This document shows positions 21,931 to 33,986 of a stretch of DNA of 52,016 bases, in pieces. The position numbers and the translations under genes were made by a program. Numbering within the stretch: position 1 is the stretch's first letter; every line of letters starts with the position of its first letter. Source of the stretch: Chara braunii (lineage: Eukaryota; Streptophyta; Charophyceae; Charales; Characeae); the NCBI GenBank assembly GCA_003427395.1, contig BFEA01000006.1:8095769-8147784 (forward strand), in the 5' to 3' direction. A model generated the notes under the pieces. The model searched no databases, was not told the DNA's origin, and saw only the letters and a program-made list of their open reading frames with translations.

Positions 21931-22316
21931 GTCATGAACATAAGAAGCACAATTTGTGTTGCCATGTCACAGACGTCACTCATTATGTGATACGGCAATG
22001 TTGCTCATGCTCCCTGTGGGTGGTAGTCGCCCACCACCCAGACCACACCCACCCCAGCTTGGCCCTTTTTTCTTTGCAATTTTTTTTTTTAACATCTTTG
22101 TTTTATTATAATACCAAATGTCCCAAAAAATATGGCAAAAAAAAGATGAAAAATATAGGAGGGCTCTTACTCCATATCACTCATGAAAAAAATTCCTGCT
22201 TTTTTTTCTTGTTTTTTTCTTTTCTTTTTTACCAATTTTAGGTTTTCATTTTTTTTAAATTGTAAATCAAGTCAGAATCGTGTCAGATTCAAAAATACAA
22301 ATCATAGGGTTGCAAG
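20976..22316. repeat. Low-complexity region: TG/AG, G-rich, AAG and CT repeats
   Basis: (TG)n-(AG)n at 21141-21207, G-rich DNA with a run of more than 20 G at 21583-21606, a purine (GAA/AAG)n tract at 21765-21896, then (CT)n to 21925 and T/A-rich DNA beyond. Frames here encode simple-repeat peptides and are not genes. Confidence 0.85.
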
Positions 22317-22441
22317 TTTTTTTTTTTTTTTTTTTGAACAAGTTGCAGCTTATATTATAAACGTAATCGAATGAGGCCGGGAATCCCTCAACATCTCAAC
22401 CCGGGAGTGACGCTCGTGCTGGAAACCGGGTCCAGCGTCCC
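22317..22441 (-). repeat. A-tailed retroposon end with hairpin module, copy 3
   Basis: The plus strand shows T(17) at 22317-22335, about 80 bp of body, then GCTGGAAACCGGGTCCAGC (module 22418-22441). Orientation and layout match the copies at 18360 and 23965. Confidence 0.7.
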
Positions 22442-22619
22442 ATGGTCTGCAACTCCAAAAAAAGTATGCAACTGGACCAAAAAGGAAACTCCAACAGCAG
22501 AAGTAAAGGGAACAAAACAGCCAAGAAACTATTGACTAATTCACCTCCAAAGTCCTGCTAATCTATCTGGGAGCCTCACCCAGCTTGGCTTCAAGATCTT
22601 ACAGAAAAGAGAGCAAGTA

Positions 22620-23290
22620 CCTATATGTAAACTCAAGGAAGCCTGAACCGCCTAGACGGGTTTCCCACCACGCACCCTTAGATCTTCAATAGTAACAGCT
22701 TCCAGTGTACCAAGATCAGCATGGATACAGTTCAAGTTTGCTTCCATCCCTACTGACACTAACTACAGGCGACTAGCGTTCCCACCACTAACGGTAGCAC
22801 TCCCACTGCATCCGTAGTGCCGCTACCCATATTAGAGATATTACCTGATGAGAATGAATGTATTTCCCAAAAATCCCTAAAAAAACGGAAACTAAGGTGT
22901 AAGGAAGAAGGTAGGTCTAACCTATATGAGTGGCTTAGCCCCAAACGAACACACCAATCCAATCTAAGATTAAAGGAAGACAGAAATACAACCAATAGAC
23001 AGGCAGAACACCACACTCGTTTCCGTATTATGTCTCTAAAGCGTAGACCAGCTTCAAGTCGCCTGGATTGCCGAGACGGATTTCCCACCACGCGCCCTTG
23101 GATTTCTTTTGAATACCGTGTCATTCCCAATGGGCACAACCCAGTTTTCCCCCTGCATAGCCAGTGCTACCCCCGCTTATGCTCACTACGGGCTAAAAGC
23201 GCTCCCACCACCACTGGAAGCCCTCTCACTGCTGCCAATGGTAACGCTGCTCGTAGTTACGTTGAGTGAGTCCAATATTCCAAAGAAGGA
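22620..23290. repeat. Tandem-like pair of a CCGCCTAGACGGGTTTCCCACC repeat family
   Basis: A GACGGATTTCCCACCACGCG/CACC phrase occurs near 22655 and 23076. A CACTCCCACxxC...GGTAxCGC phrase occurs near 22774, 23197 and, more weakly, 24893. These are diverged copies of one repeat; no protein domain was seen. Confidence 0.5.
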
Positions 23291-23962
23291 TACAAAGAGT
23301 GAACAGCCTTACGCCAACTTTATTATCTCGCTGAGTAACGTGATGATAAGGGGGGACATCCTCAATCTGGTTCACAACAAGCTAATCTACTAGACAGTCG
23401 ATTACAGCATACACATGTTCGAAATATTGATCCAACCCCCTTTTTGCTTTCAAAACCAAGATCATGAGAACCAGGGATCGAACGTCCAATACAATATGGA
23501 CTAAAAATAATTCGTGCACAAATAAACGTCAAGACCCAGGTTTCACAGTAGGCCAGAGAACTCCCGCAGGTCCGTTGGTGTCACTGCTTGTGAAGGCTGT
23601 ATTTCATGGAACTGAAGTCTCCAAAACGCAACCTCCAGTGCACACTAATCATTGCATCCTTACCATTGAAGTTACAAGGAGCTATACGCAGCATTAGTAA
23701 CCAGATGCACCAGGCCACTGTAGTTTCGACCTCTTCCAGCCCCGCTCCTAACTTCGGAACAGGATGGACAGTGAATTTGGCCCAAAAAACGGCCTATAAT
23801 CATGAACAATCTGTTCTCCTATCATGGCCAGGCACACAACTGTAGTTTTGAATGTCTACATAACCCCCGACTTGAAAAGTAAATCTAATAACTCTAGCGG
23901 CCAACGGGATGGACGAAGAAACTCTACAAGCACATCGGAAGTCAACCAATTAGACTAAACAT

Positions 23963-23964
<2 letters not shown>

Positions 23965-24007
<43 letters not shown>

Positions 24008-24135
24008 NTTTTTTTTTTTGAACTCGCCCTTGGATGTGTTAGAGATGCTGATAAGAGCAGACACCTCTATCACCCGGGGGGAGCTCCATCTATTGGTGGG
24101 GAGCGTCACCTGCTGGAAAGCGGGTCCAGCGCCCC
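23965..24135 (-). repeat. A-tailed retroposon end with hairpin module, copy 4
   Basis: Poly-T of about 55 (one N at 24008), the shared GCTGATAAGAGCAGACACC at 24047-24065, and the hairpin module at 24112-24135. It links the 10198 copy (same 19-mer) with the hairpin-module copies in a single family. Confidence 0.75.
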
Positions 24136-25356
24136 ATTTTACAAGAACCATCCAAAAAGGTGAAAAGTAGGGCGGGAGTGGGGAGCCTCTTCACCCTGGC
24201 CCAGGGTGCCAGATTCGTACATGTAACTACCTAGCCCCTCTCTCCCCCCAATTATGTCTCTTGTCCTGCTGCCACTGTCAGACTTCTGTCTCACCCAACG
24301 TTATGTCCATCATCCCACTCTCTGACTACTAGCACTGCCAAAGCCACTCTGGCCTACAGACTTCAGTGACCTACAGACTTCTGACCTACAGACTTCAGTT
24401 GGGGGCCGGCAGTAAGCCCCTGTCATCCTCTGAGTGGGGCTGGCGCTTTTCCTTCCGTTGCTCGCCAATAACCTGCTGTCTCACTCTCCCCCATACCACG
24501 AGGCTGGTACCAAACAATTGGCCGGGGGGGGGAACAAGTCCGGAAGTTCTTCGCATGGCCTCATTGGAATGGAGTCATCCAGCTTTGTCCAGTCATTGAA
24601 GAGGAGCTTGTAGTCTCGGACGATCGTCATTTCCTCTTCCTTTCCCTCCTGTTCCCTGTTGCCCCCCTCCCAGTCCACTTTTCCTATCTAAACATGCATG
24701 TATTACGTCACTGCAGAATCGTCCACACATTACCGGGATTAAAAAACTCAATTAATCCGTCCTTCATCGCGGCCACATACCATCATAATCAGCAGAAATG
24801 AGGTGGGTTTGCATGAAGTTATTATGAAGATGAGATGAATCTGACTCGAAGTACAGCAAGATGCAGTGCCATATACTCAAGGTACTCCTGGCAGCACTCC
24901 CACCACCACCGCAAGCTCTCCCACTGCTCTTGGTAGCGCCGCAACCAGTAGTTGCCGTGCCTGTACACTTGTCCTGACTGCATCTCTCGTCAAAGAAGAA
25001 CCGTAGTCAGCCATCCCAAAGTTGTCATGTCCCTCGGAGTCTTGAGACGGCACGTGAAGTTTCCTTCTGAAGCCCGGCGCTGTATAGCAGCCAGGCTTAA
25101 ACAACTGGATATGCCGGAGGAGCATGAAATATCTTCAACGTTACTGGACATCCTCACGGTAGCAAGGTGCTAAGAAGGCCGCAGGGGACGGGACACCCAT
25201 CCACCGGTTACTCACCAATGGAAACACCATCTAGGCTATGGTGCGGATGTAACCAGCCTGACGAAAGCGTGTCTCCACCGCCTCCATTGCAAGGTTTTTG
25301 GAACCCTACAAACCCATTTATTTTTCTTTTCCACTTATTTTTTGACCCAAAAAAAA
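24136..25356. other. No recognisable gene
   Basis: Short frames only. 24360-24400 has an ACCTACAGACTTC minisatellite, and 24880-24970 resembles the 23197 repeat. Confidence 0.4.
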
Positions 25357-25508
25357 GTTCCAAAAAAAAAAAAAAAGGGCCGCAAGGTGGGCCTAGTTGG
25401 CTGTGGCCGCAGCCAAATTTCTAGGGCGGGCCTGAGCACCCTCAAACAGATCTACAACCCTGAGATCTACAGCCCCTTATTTCGTTTTTTTAACTTATTT
25501 TTTGCCCG

Positions 25509-25543
<35 letters not shown>
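25357..25543 (+). repeat. Two A-tailed segments
   Basis: A runs at 25361-25374 and 25510-25543 follow similar phrases (ACTTATTTTTTGACCCAAAA and ACTTATTTTTTGCCCGAAAA). They look like two plus-strand copies of one A-tailed retroposon end. Confidence 0.6.
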
Positions 25544-25545
<2 letters not shown>

Positions 25546-25929
25546 GCCGAGCCCACCGTGGAGTTATTTCCCCAGTTCCCACGAGCTCAAATTTAATTGA
25601 ATTGTCTCCTGAAGGTTTAGGTCCTTGCCTGAGTACCTTCTCAGGCGATCCAGTGCCACGTGAATTGTCAAGTCTCAGGAGGCAGCAATGGGGAATCTTG
25701 GACAATGGGAGAAAGCCTGATCCAGCAATATCGCGTGAGTGACGAAGGGGATTATCTTGTAAAGCTCTTTCATCGGTAGTGAGATTATGACAAAAACCGA
25801 AGAAGAAGCCCCAGCCCCAGTGCCAGCAGCCACGGTAAGCAGGGGGGGGGGGCAAGTGCTATTCGGAATGACCAGGCGTAATGGGCACGAAGTGCTGGCA
25901 TCAATGGTTTTTTGGTGATGCCTTTCTCG

Positions 25930-26115
25930 CGTGGGAAAATAAGGAAAACTGGCATTTTTCCCAAACTCCTAAAGTTTTGGAGGTCGGGCCCGACGACGAC
26001 TGCCATTGATAAATCTGATCGGCGGCCGTCGTTTCGTTTCGGCCTCTGAAAAGGTCGGACGCCTACCCAAGGCCTGCTATTTTCCCAAGCGGCAAAGGTA
26101 CTTGTGGTTTAAGCG
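25930..26115. repeat. Dispersed repeat family R1, copy b
   Basis: It shares GGAAAACTGGCA, TTTTCCCAAACTCCT, GGGCCCGACGACG and CGGCAAAGGTAC...TGGTTTAA with 42965-43115, and CTGATCGGCGGCC with 26500. Confidence 0.7.
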
Positions 26116-26479
26116 GCTTCCTGGAAGCGGGAATCCTTTGTATTGGCCATCAAACCCACGATCAAGGGCACTGTGAACGCTCTTTTGAGCGACACTCAAA
26201 TCCTTGAGCGCCCACCACTCGCTCAGCGCGTGATTTCACAGGTCACAGTCGGCTCTAAGCTGTAAATCTGTGAGGAGCCTGAGGGAAGACCACATTGGTG
26301 CTTCGTTCTTGCATAAGATGGTTATCATAAGACTGGTCGACTTTTACCACTGAAGTAAGGGTACTATCTTCAGAAGTTTGTGCTTTCTCTTTTTTTCCCC
26401 ACCAGCAAGAGAGAGGCCTAACCCAACAGCACCTTTCCCAGCTATTTTTTCAGAAGTGCGCCGGATAACGCGCTGGCCT

Positions 26480-26606
26480 GAAATGGAAGGGGGCCGCCCG
26501 TAAATCGGATCGGCGGCCAGTCTTGATTTTCGTGCCGACATAAGGGAAAGGTACTCAGTGGCTTAAACTTTAAACCACCAGTACACAGCCCCAGCCTTGC
26601 AGAAAG
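26480..26606. repeat. Dispersed repeat family R1, copy c
   Basis: It carries ATCGGATCGGCGGCC, AAAGGTACTCAGTGGCTTAA and CCAGTACACAGCCCCAGCC. The last is shared base for base with 18699-18717. Confidence 0.7.
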
Positions 26607-27898
26607 AGCAACTCACCGCCACCGCACCGTAGCAATGGCTCAGCCTACCGGATCACTCTGGCTGGCACCGCCAGGCAAAAAGTGAAAAAAGGACACTGAT
26701 AGGGTTGGGAAAATCTTGGGCCAAAGTAAGGCACCTCCAGGTGTGAATGTACTGGTGGAATAATGCACATCCGTGCTCATGGATTCTGCTGCAGTAATTT
26801 GACATTTGCCTGGCCTATCTAAGTTGGCCATATGGGTACCCTTGTCCTGCACAGAACCCCCAAGGTCGGGCTGAGGCCGGCAGGCCTTGACAAGTGAGGC
26901 CCAGGGACAAGTGGAACCAGGTGCCGTTGCAGTCGGGAACCGAAACTCGCCCTCAGCAGTTCGGTGCCTGCCTGAGTTTCAACAGCAAACAGAACTCCCG
27001 CTGGGAAAAAGGTTTTCTGAGGGGAGTTCAGCAAGATAAAGAGTTTGGGCAACGGCTCCTGGGTCACTCGGACTCACACCTACAGTTTCGTCACTCGGAC
27101 TCACACCTACAGTTTCGAATAGTCGACTTTAGCCTTTCTCGAAACGAGGCAAAAAACGAAAAGGGCCCAATGCCAGGTTATGTACAAGATCCAGAATAAG
27201 GAAGGGAAGAAAAAGGTCCAGTGCCATTAAGAGAGCAAAGCTTGTGTACAACATGCACTGGGTACCGCGCAAGCGTGGAAGCGCAGCCACTCGGGAGCAA
27301 GACCGGCCGGCGGCCAGGGCTTGAAGCGTTCGACTTGCTTGCTTGCCCGCTACTGCTCCACCCCACCATGGTCGCTGCCCCGGCCTGCCAACTGATCTAT
27401 GATGGCGGAAAAACAACGACTGCATCTTCCCATAGAGAAGGGCAAGATGCATCGGTTACTATGAATACCAACTGATGCATCTTACCACTTTCTGCTGAAG
27501 ATGCATTCATTCTCTTTCCTTTCGACAAAGGTGTGGCGAAGCCCTAACTCCTCCTGGGAAAAACAACGAGTGCATCTTCCCACACAGAAGGGAAACATGC
27601 ATCCGTTACTACGACAGCACATCATGACGCGTGAATTCGAATAGAATACTAATTCGAACACCCCGACTGCCACCAGCATTCTGCTGTGCACACCTGCAAA
27701 CCCACTTCGGCCCGGCCTTCCCGATCCGAATCCGAAAATCGCACCCTCGCGATATCGCCCGAAATGAAAAACCGGCCGCCGTCCATGAAAACGGCCCGCC
27801 TACCGCTTTTCCTGACCGCTGATCTGACCTTCTCCAACCGCACTCGCGACCACCCGGCCTACCGGTCTCTTCCCCAACAGCGACCGTGTGATGCGCAA
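26607..27898. other. No recognisable gene; minisatellite and GGAAAAACAACGAxTGCATC repeats
   Basis: A 27-bp perfect tandem pair lies at 27064-27117. A phrase AAAACAACGACTGCATCTTCC recurs in diverged form near 27412 and 27561. No domain-bearing frame. Confidence 0.45.
27064..27117. repeat. 27-bp tandem duplication
   Basis: Two perfect head-to-tail copies of a unit beginning TCACTCGGACTCACACC. Confidence 0.9.
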
Positions 27899-30580
27899 CC
27901 TCACGCCCAGTGTTGTCTTCCGTTCGGAGTGTTAGGCATGCGAAAGGAGGTCCAGAAAAACAGCAAGATGGGGTGTGCCAAGGATTTTTGGGAAATTGAG
28001 TGTGGGGACTCAGACGGAACTGAAATCCCCCGTGTTGGTCCGATGGAGCAAGTCGATCGTTTTCGCCCGTCGCGGAATGCACGCGCGGGCAAGGCGCGAA
28101 GAGGGAAAAATCCAAATTCAATCTAAAAAGTATTGCCAGGCTTCCCACTGTGCTACGGCCCGTCGTTTAGAACGGAAGGGCTCGGGCACACTCCGTGTGT
28201 CTCGTTTTCGTATCAAATCCCGTCGTCGTTCGCTGGTCAGTTCTGAGTCTGACGTGGAGGGTCTCAGCCGCGTGGCTCGTTCTTTATGCTCGTCTTAACT
28301 CCGCACACGGTAGTGGAAACCCCTGGATTCGTAGCGCTCAAAGCGCTGACACTCGGTACATAGAGTGCGCGGCCAGTGGGGTTCTACTGCCGTCCACGGG
28401 ATGACGATCAACTCGTTGAATGGCAACAATATCGAATAAGGTGGGAAGTTCGTATCGATAATGATAAACTCGGCTTCTACGAATCCTGCACAACGGTCGG
28501 CCAGAGGGAAGTAGTATTGTTCGTCGATTTGTGCGACGGCTTCTCGTACGTCCCACTCACATACACGTGTCCTTTCCTTGCTGTAGGGAAAAGGTCGCGT
28601 TGGGATGGGAGATACGGGAGGCTGGTGCCCAATCGAAGGGTACGTGTCAGTCCACATGTCAATCAATCGCAAATATCCCGAGACGTCATTAAGGACTGAA
28701 GCATTCGCGCGACCCCCAATCAATCATTTTGACACAAGAGAGGGAGCAAACACGCATGAGCTTGATCATGCATATGGTTAAGGGACCGATCAGCTCAACA
28801 CAACGTTGGTCCCTGGCGCCTTGTTTCACAAGGCGGCCCGGTGGTTCGGTCGCTGATGTCGTGCAACATAAGGCAAATGGCATGCGCAATGCTCTCGAGA
28901 CAACAAATCTAAACACTCTTGCATTCTCGAGCAAAATCCCGACGACAATCGTCTAATCAACACGAAAAGAGTCACACGTTTCCAAACATGCATTCACTGT
29001 GGAAGGTGCGAAAATGAGACATGCACAGGAAAAGATAGGTCGCATTGCACATTACACACGCATCCACCGTTCACAAGACAAGAAGACGGGGTCCTTGTAT
29101 AGGAGGATTGCCCAGGAAACTAATGGAAGAGTTCCGGAAGAAGTTCTTTCACACAGACACAGGATGCCGACTCATTCTCATTCAAGGGAGGGACAATCAT
29201 TCAGACGTATCGTCATTCAAAAAGAGAAAGAGAGAGAGAGAGAGAAAGAGAGTCGAGGAATGTTAGAATAGAAGATGACAAGGTCCAGAAAGAGAAAAGT
29301 TTGGCATCACCGCCGTACACTCACGCCAAGGATAACAATCCGCAACACGGGCGCATTCGCCTTTAATTCCAATATGGCCCCGGGCCAATCACTCACTCAA
29401 CTCCAATCATCGATCCTCATACCCGCACCGACGATCCTGGCTGTCGCGTGCTAACTCCCACCACTGCGATCGTCACCCCGCTGTCGTAAACTTGACACGG
29501 TTTGCCCGGATCCCACAGTTCGTCGTGGCGATCAAGCGCGCAACCGGCCAGCCTATCGTCAACCGGACAGGACTTTCCGACTCGCATCAACCGACTTTGC
29601 CTAGCCACTGCTTCCCCGAAGATGGCTTAGGAGTCGAGAACGTAAGAGAGATTTGTAGGCGCGCTTGCGGGTTTTATAGTTGCGAGAAAGGAGATAGAAG
29701 GGGGAGAGAACGATGGGAAGGCGGGGGTGTAGGAGGCGAAGGAGGAGAAGATTCTGAGAAGAGTGCTCTACGAGCGTCATTGTGATTCCTCGGAACTCAG
29801 GGTTCAACCAATCAGATTCGTCGCGTGATAGGAAGGTTCGATCGATCCACGCACCTGATTGGCGAGTGGGAGTTATTGGGGGATCGACCGGGCGTCGTAC
29901 GTCAGACTTAGAGGGTGAGAAGAGAAAAGGCACGAGAGGTGGCGCAAGATGGGTCCAAGATTCAGATGATCAAGAAAGGGAAATGGGCGCGCGAAAGCAA
30001 GGCGGGAGAGAGAGAGAGGGAGAAGGAAAAACAATTACGGGGAGAGAGAAAAAGGAGGGAGAAGGGAAGGAAGGTGCGGGAGGGGGCGATGCGGGGAACA
30101 GAGAGGAGGAAGCTTTTGCATGCACGGCGCTATCGACAAAAAAAAAAAAAGGCACCGAAAAAGTTACAGCTTGCTTCTTTCCTAATTCAAAATTGAAATC
30201 ACCATATCCGCGCGCGAAAAAGCAACGCGGGAAAATAAAATCCTACGCTTATTCGTATTCACGCAAAATTCCGAGAGTTTTCCCCGACGCGCCCAAGAAC
30301 ATTCACACACCCAAAGAAGACACGTCGAAGTTCCGCTTATCCCGGAATCCCCAACTACCGAGCCCAATTCCCAGCGCGCTCGCTAAGGCGCGCGCAAATT
30401 CTCATGTATTTCCCGACTTTACAAAAAGAAAACCAGAACTCGGCAGTCGAAAAAGCTCTCAGAAAAAGGAAAATGCGGCATCCGAAAACAAGAAATCGAA
30501 ACGAGGTCTTTCTGGGGTTGGTATGATACAGGCAAAAGAAAGGGTACGAAAGATGTCATGGGTTCGAAAAGTGGTTCGTC
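27899..30580 (-). repeat. 3' LTR (left copy)
   Basis: It aligns with 39880-42566 from AACCTCACG to GTGGTTCGTC; beyond those points the two copies diverge. It contains GA-rich tracts, an A run at about 30138-30150 and the LTR ORF (28657-28118), which here has one nonsense change. TGTGATGCGC lies immediately outside and TGTGACGCGC 6 bases inside its two ends. Confidence 0.9.
28118..28657 (-). pseudogene. LTR-encoded ORF, copy 1 (one nonsense mutation)
   Basis: Same ATG (in DMWTD), same length (540 nt) and same terminal codons as copies 2 and 3. A single base change turns the GAA of RSEDE into TAA at about 28296-28298, so only about 120 residues are readable before the stop. Downstream codons remain in frame without indels. 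It belongs to the 3' LTR of the large element. It has no recognised family; see copy 2 for the description. Confidence 0.65.
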
Positions 30581-31049
30581 CCATATGTGACGCGCAGGGG
30601 GTTCCAAAATTATGTGATCTCCTGATTGGATGTTATGGCGGACGAGGAGAGAGGAAGGGGCAGAACAGAGTGATGCATGAGGAACCAATCATATCAACAA
30701 AGTTTGAGAAAGAAGCACAAGGAGCGATAACCGAGCCGCGGATGAGATGGCGACAACATCCATGGCAAGATCTCCGCAGCCCTGTCATATGCAACCCTCT
30801 GCCTTGTGGAGATCATCCAGGTGGCGCCATCATGGTCCACCTGATATCAGTGTGCTCTGCACCCCAGCTCGTTGCTGTCCGTCGAATCAGAGTGTAGGTT
30901 GACGTCATCATCGATGGCGTGATCTTCGCGAAGCTTACTGATTCGTGCTGATGAAGAGAGGAGAGAGGGGGGTGGGGCACGCGGGTGGGATCTACCGCCT
31001 AGTTGGAATAGGCCAAAGATAGAGAGAGGAGCGAGAAGATTGGCGTGGT
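30581..31049. other. Element internal 3' non-coding segment
   Basis: Lies between the left LTR and the stop of the small 3' ORF. A polypurine tract on the minus strand would be expected next to the LTR, but none is evident. Purine-rich DNA near 30945-30975 is on the wrong strand. Confidence 0.5.
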
Positions 31050-31532
31050 TCATTGAGGAAGGGGGAAGGGGACGAGGGTTGGGATCACAACTGGAGCCTT
31101 GCGTGGTGATCGGTGAATACCGTCAAGATCCGATGCAAAGATCAGGATGATGTTATACCCTTCCCGGACGAGGACGTGCTGCCATACGTTGGACAGTTGC
31201 TCCGTCCACTCGCGCAGCGAGGCCAAGATCGCGGTATGCCTCAGCGGGTTGACCGAGCTGATGTCGTCGGTGAATCATGCCCCAGTGGTGACGTGGCTCG
31301 TTCTGGGACCCGCTCGCCGATGAACTGCAGTAACCTCCGCGAACACTATCACGTGAGGGTTTCCTTCTATCTGAAACGCGGCGGCGGCACAGATACCTTC
31401 GTCGCAGAAGAATCGCATCAAACGACGAAGATCCGTATTGAGCCGAGGGTGACAAACTTGCCGAATCTCTGAGATGTGGCCACGTGGTTGCCGCAGCTGT
31501 TCCTCAAGAACCCGCTCCGTGATAAAACTCAT
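31050..31532 (-). pseudogene. Small ORF overlapping the pol stop codon (ATGA)
   Basis: Its ATG overlaps the integrase/pol stop as ATGA (31532-31529), an arrangement compatible with stop-and-restart translation. It reads MSFITERVLEEQLRQPRG, then a region with DLRRLMRFFCDEG and NPHVIVFAEVTAVHRR, meets an in-frame TGA at 31275-31277, and continues open for about 75 codons (TAILASLREWTEQLSNVWQH, then YNIILIFASDLDG) to TGA at 31050. The coding-like character on both sides suggests an extra protein of about 160 residues now broken by one stop. No family recognised; no transmembrane segment, so not an obvious env. Confidence 0.45.
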
Positions 31533-32890
31533 GGCGAGGTTGGAGAGGAGGACGAGGGACAAGAGGGAGAAAGAGGAGAGAGGGTTAGATCATCGTCGTT
31601 TTCCTCGCTTTCCGAAGAAGAAGAGGGAGGAGGATCGGAAGGAGGAAGGAGACGGAGGTAGGAGGTATGTCGGACGATGGGGACGGAGCTATGGCTGGTC
31701 CTAGCCTCAGGCGCGATGCGCACCGTCTTAGCGCCGTTGGGTCCGAGTTCGACAACGGGAAAACAGCCAGAGAACTTGGGAGCGAGTTTCCGGTCGCGTG
31801 CACATTTACGTACCTGCACTAGGTCCCCCAATTTAAACTGGTACAAGGGCCCAGCATTTCCGTTCCGGGCCTCGTAGCTACGGACCTGTCTACCGCGGGC
31901 CAGCTCGGTCATCCTTTGTCTTTTGCGGGGTAGCTTCAGAACGGCCTGTTCCATCAAATCGGTGTACCTTTTGGCTTTGGCCTTGAGGGCCGCACGCGTG
32001 TCTCTACCCTCTGCTTTGGCAATTTCCAAGTTACCCCGGTAATCGACACAGGGGAGGCTATTAATTCGAAGCTGAAATGGGGTGAACCCCATAGACTCGT
32101 GAGGGGTGGCCCGGTGGATGCCGACGATCTGATATACGATCTCGGGTCAAGGACGCGTGTCGTGTGCCGCTAAGTTCCTGCGAAGGGCGATTTTAATCAT
32201 ACGGTTGGCATTCTCGGCCAACCCGTTCGATTGGGACACGTGGGGTGCCGTATGTCGGAGCGTGATGCCCCTTCGCGCAAGTAGTTTTTCTACCTCACCT
32301 TAAAATTGAGATCCATTGTCGGTTAGAATTTCTTCTGTATTTAAATGGGTATAGAGGAACCGTTCGATGTACGTGGCTCTTTCTGCGGCCTTTCGGGTCT
32401 TACAGGGATAGACTTCGATATACTTGGAAAAGTGGTCAATTAATACTAATAGAATAGAATATTCACAGCGGTTTGGGCCAGGTGGCACGTCAATATCTGT
32501 CGTGTCCATACTGACTCGCTGGAAAGGACGCTCTACTTCCGTTGGTACGATCGTGTTTGGTCCCCGTATAGCGGCGCGATCAGCGGCACAGACCAGACAG
32601 TTAGCGACAATGTATTTCACATCATCTCGTATTGGACCAAAACCATCGGTTCTGGTCTACAGTTGCCTCCGTGACACGTATCGCGAAATGAACGGCTTGT
32701 TCTTCTTGAGCAGATCTTATCCAATCGTATCTCTGGAAGGGATGGGGAACTGTCAGCCATGAACCCGATCAGTCGGTTTTGCGCTTTTCCAAATGACCAT
32801 TGATCCATCGATAGTTCCGAGATCTCTCGGTCGCCCTACGTGTGTCGTGTTTGCTGAGGTGGCCCAATAACAGCGATTTTGTCAAAACGG
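31529..32890 (-). pseudogene. Integrase of the large Ty3/gypsy element
   Basis: The zinc finger begins with HLSKH (about 32855) and ends with CLVC (about 32590), but stops and frameshifts lie between. The core has VSMDTTDI, ILTDNGSQF and GLAENANR, so all three DDE acidic residues are visible. Two nonsense changes break it: TAA at 32300-32302 after GSQF, and TGA at 32147-32149 where RPWPEIV is usual. The frame then runs without further stops through the C-terminal domain (KLAPKFSGCFPVVELGPNG, a GPF-type module with C for P) to the TGA at 31529. The Ser/Asp-rich tail ends at the overlapping small ORF. Confidence 0.85.
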
Positions 32891-33455
32891 ACATTTTATA
32901 TTTTTCGAACGAAATTGGAATTGTGATTTTCATGCTGATTTTTTGCGTTTTGAGCACACCATTTTGAGTAGGTTCCCCGCATTGTTTATAGTTTGTGCTC
33001 ATGTTTGCCACAAGTTTTACATTGCTTTCTCACACATTTTGGGTGGTGTTACAGTTTCATTCGCATTATGTGAAGCTATAGGCGTCTTCATTATGGGTTT
33101 CTATTGTACTTTTCTACCATATCGATTAACATTTACTATGTTTCGCAATATAATATCATTTATTTTTTGTTTTTTACTGACAAATGCATTAAGACAACAG
33201 GCACATATTGAATATCATACTCAAAAACACATATGGCAGGTTCAGTCAATGACAAAAAAACTTCATGGACATCTATAAATGTTTGAGACTTTTCGTGCAA
33301 CCCAAGAATTACGAATAACGTTATGTGAATCTTTTCGAAGTTCATGTAAAAAAAATTGACTTCTTTAGATAAATACAAAGCAACATTGATGCGGATTTTG
33401 GCTCATGCGACATATGATACATGTGCGCGGAAATATATGTACATAGAGAGACTCC

Positions 33456-33458
<3 letters not shown>

Positions 33459-33499
<41 letters not shown>

Positions 33500-33549
33500 N
33501 NNNNNNNNNNNNNNNNNNNNNNNNNNNNNNNNNNNNNNNNNNNNNNNNN

Positions 33550-33604
<55 letters not shown>
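33459..33604. repeat. (TC)n microsatellite with assembly gap
   Basis: TC repeat on both sides of 50 N (33500-33549), which is probably an estimated gap size. Confidence 0.97.
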
Positions 33605-33607
<3 letters not shown>

Positions 33608-33986
33608 ACTAAGACAATGTCTATGAAAGTTGGTGCCGTAGAGTTCATACACTCCTCCACACTACTGCTGATGTGCAGTCGTACATGATCGTACAAAAGG
33701 TGGAAATCCAATTCGACATAATTTTGAAAAAAAAAACCCCTAAAATCCGGCACATGACGATAAAAAATGATATGAGCACTCGTACGAGCGCATGATCTAC
33801 TCTATTGCCATCTCCGTCAACAGTGCTAAGCTACAACTTTTGTACAACAAAATGTCCGGAAGTGCTACAGCGGCGCAAGTCAACAAGGTCGTTGCTCAGA
33901 CCGTTGGCTCGACGGAGTACACTCTTCGCAATGTTGAAGTTGGTGGTTAACTTGATTTTTTTGAATTTGCGGTTGACCCCCATTGT

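Noticed and set aside
30000-30160. Arg/Glu/Lys-rich frames at 29782-30897 and the matching region of the right LTR
   Set aside because: They are GA-rich DNA read in phase. The frames differ in length between the two LTRs and show no codon constraint by eye.
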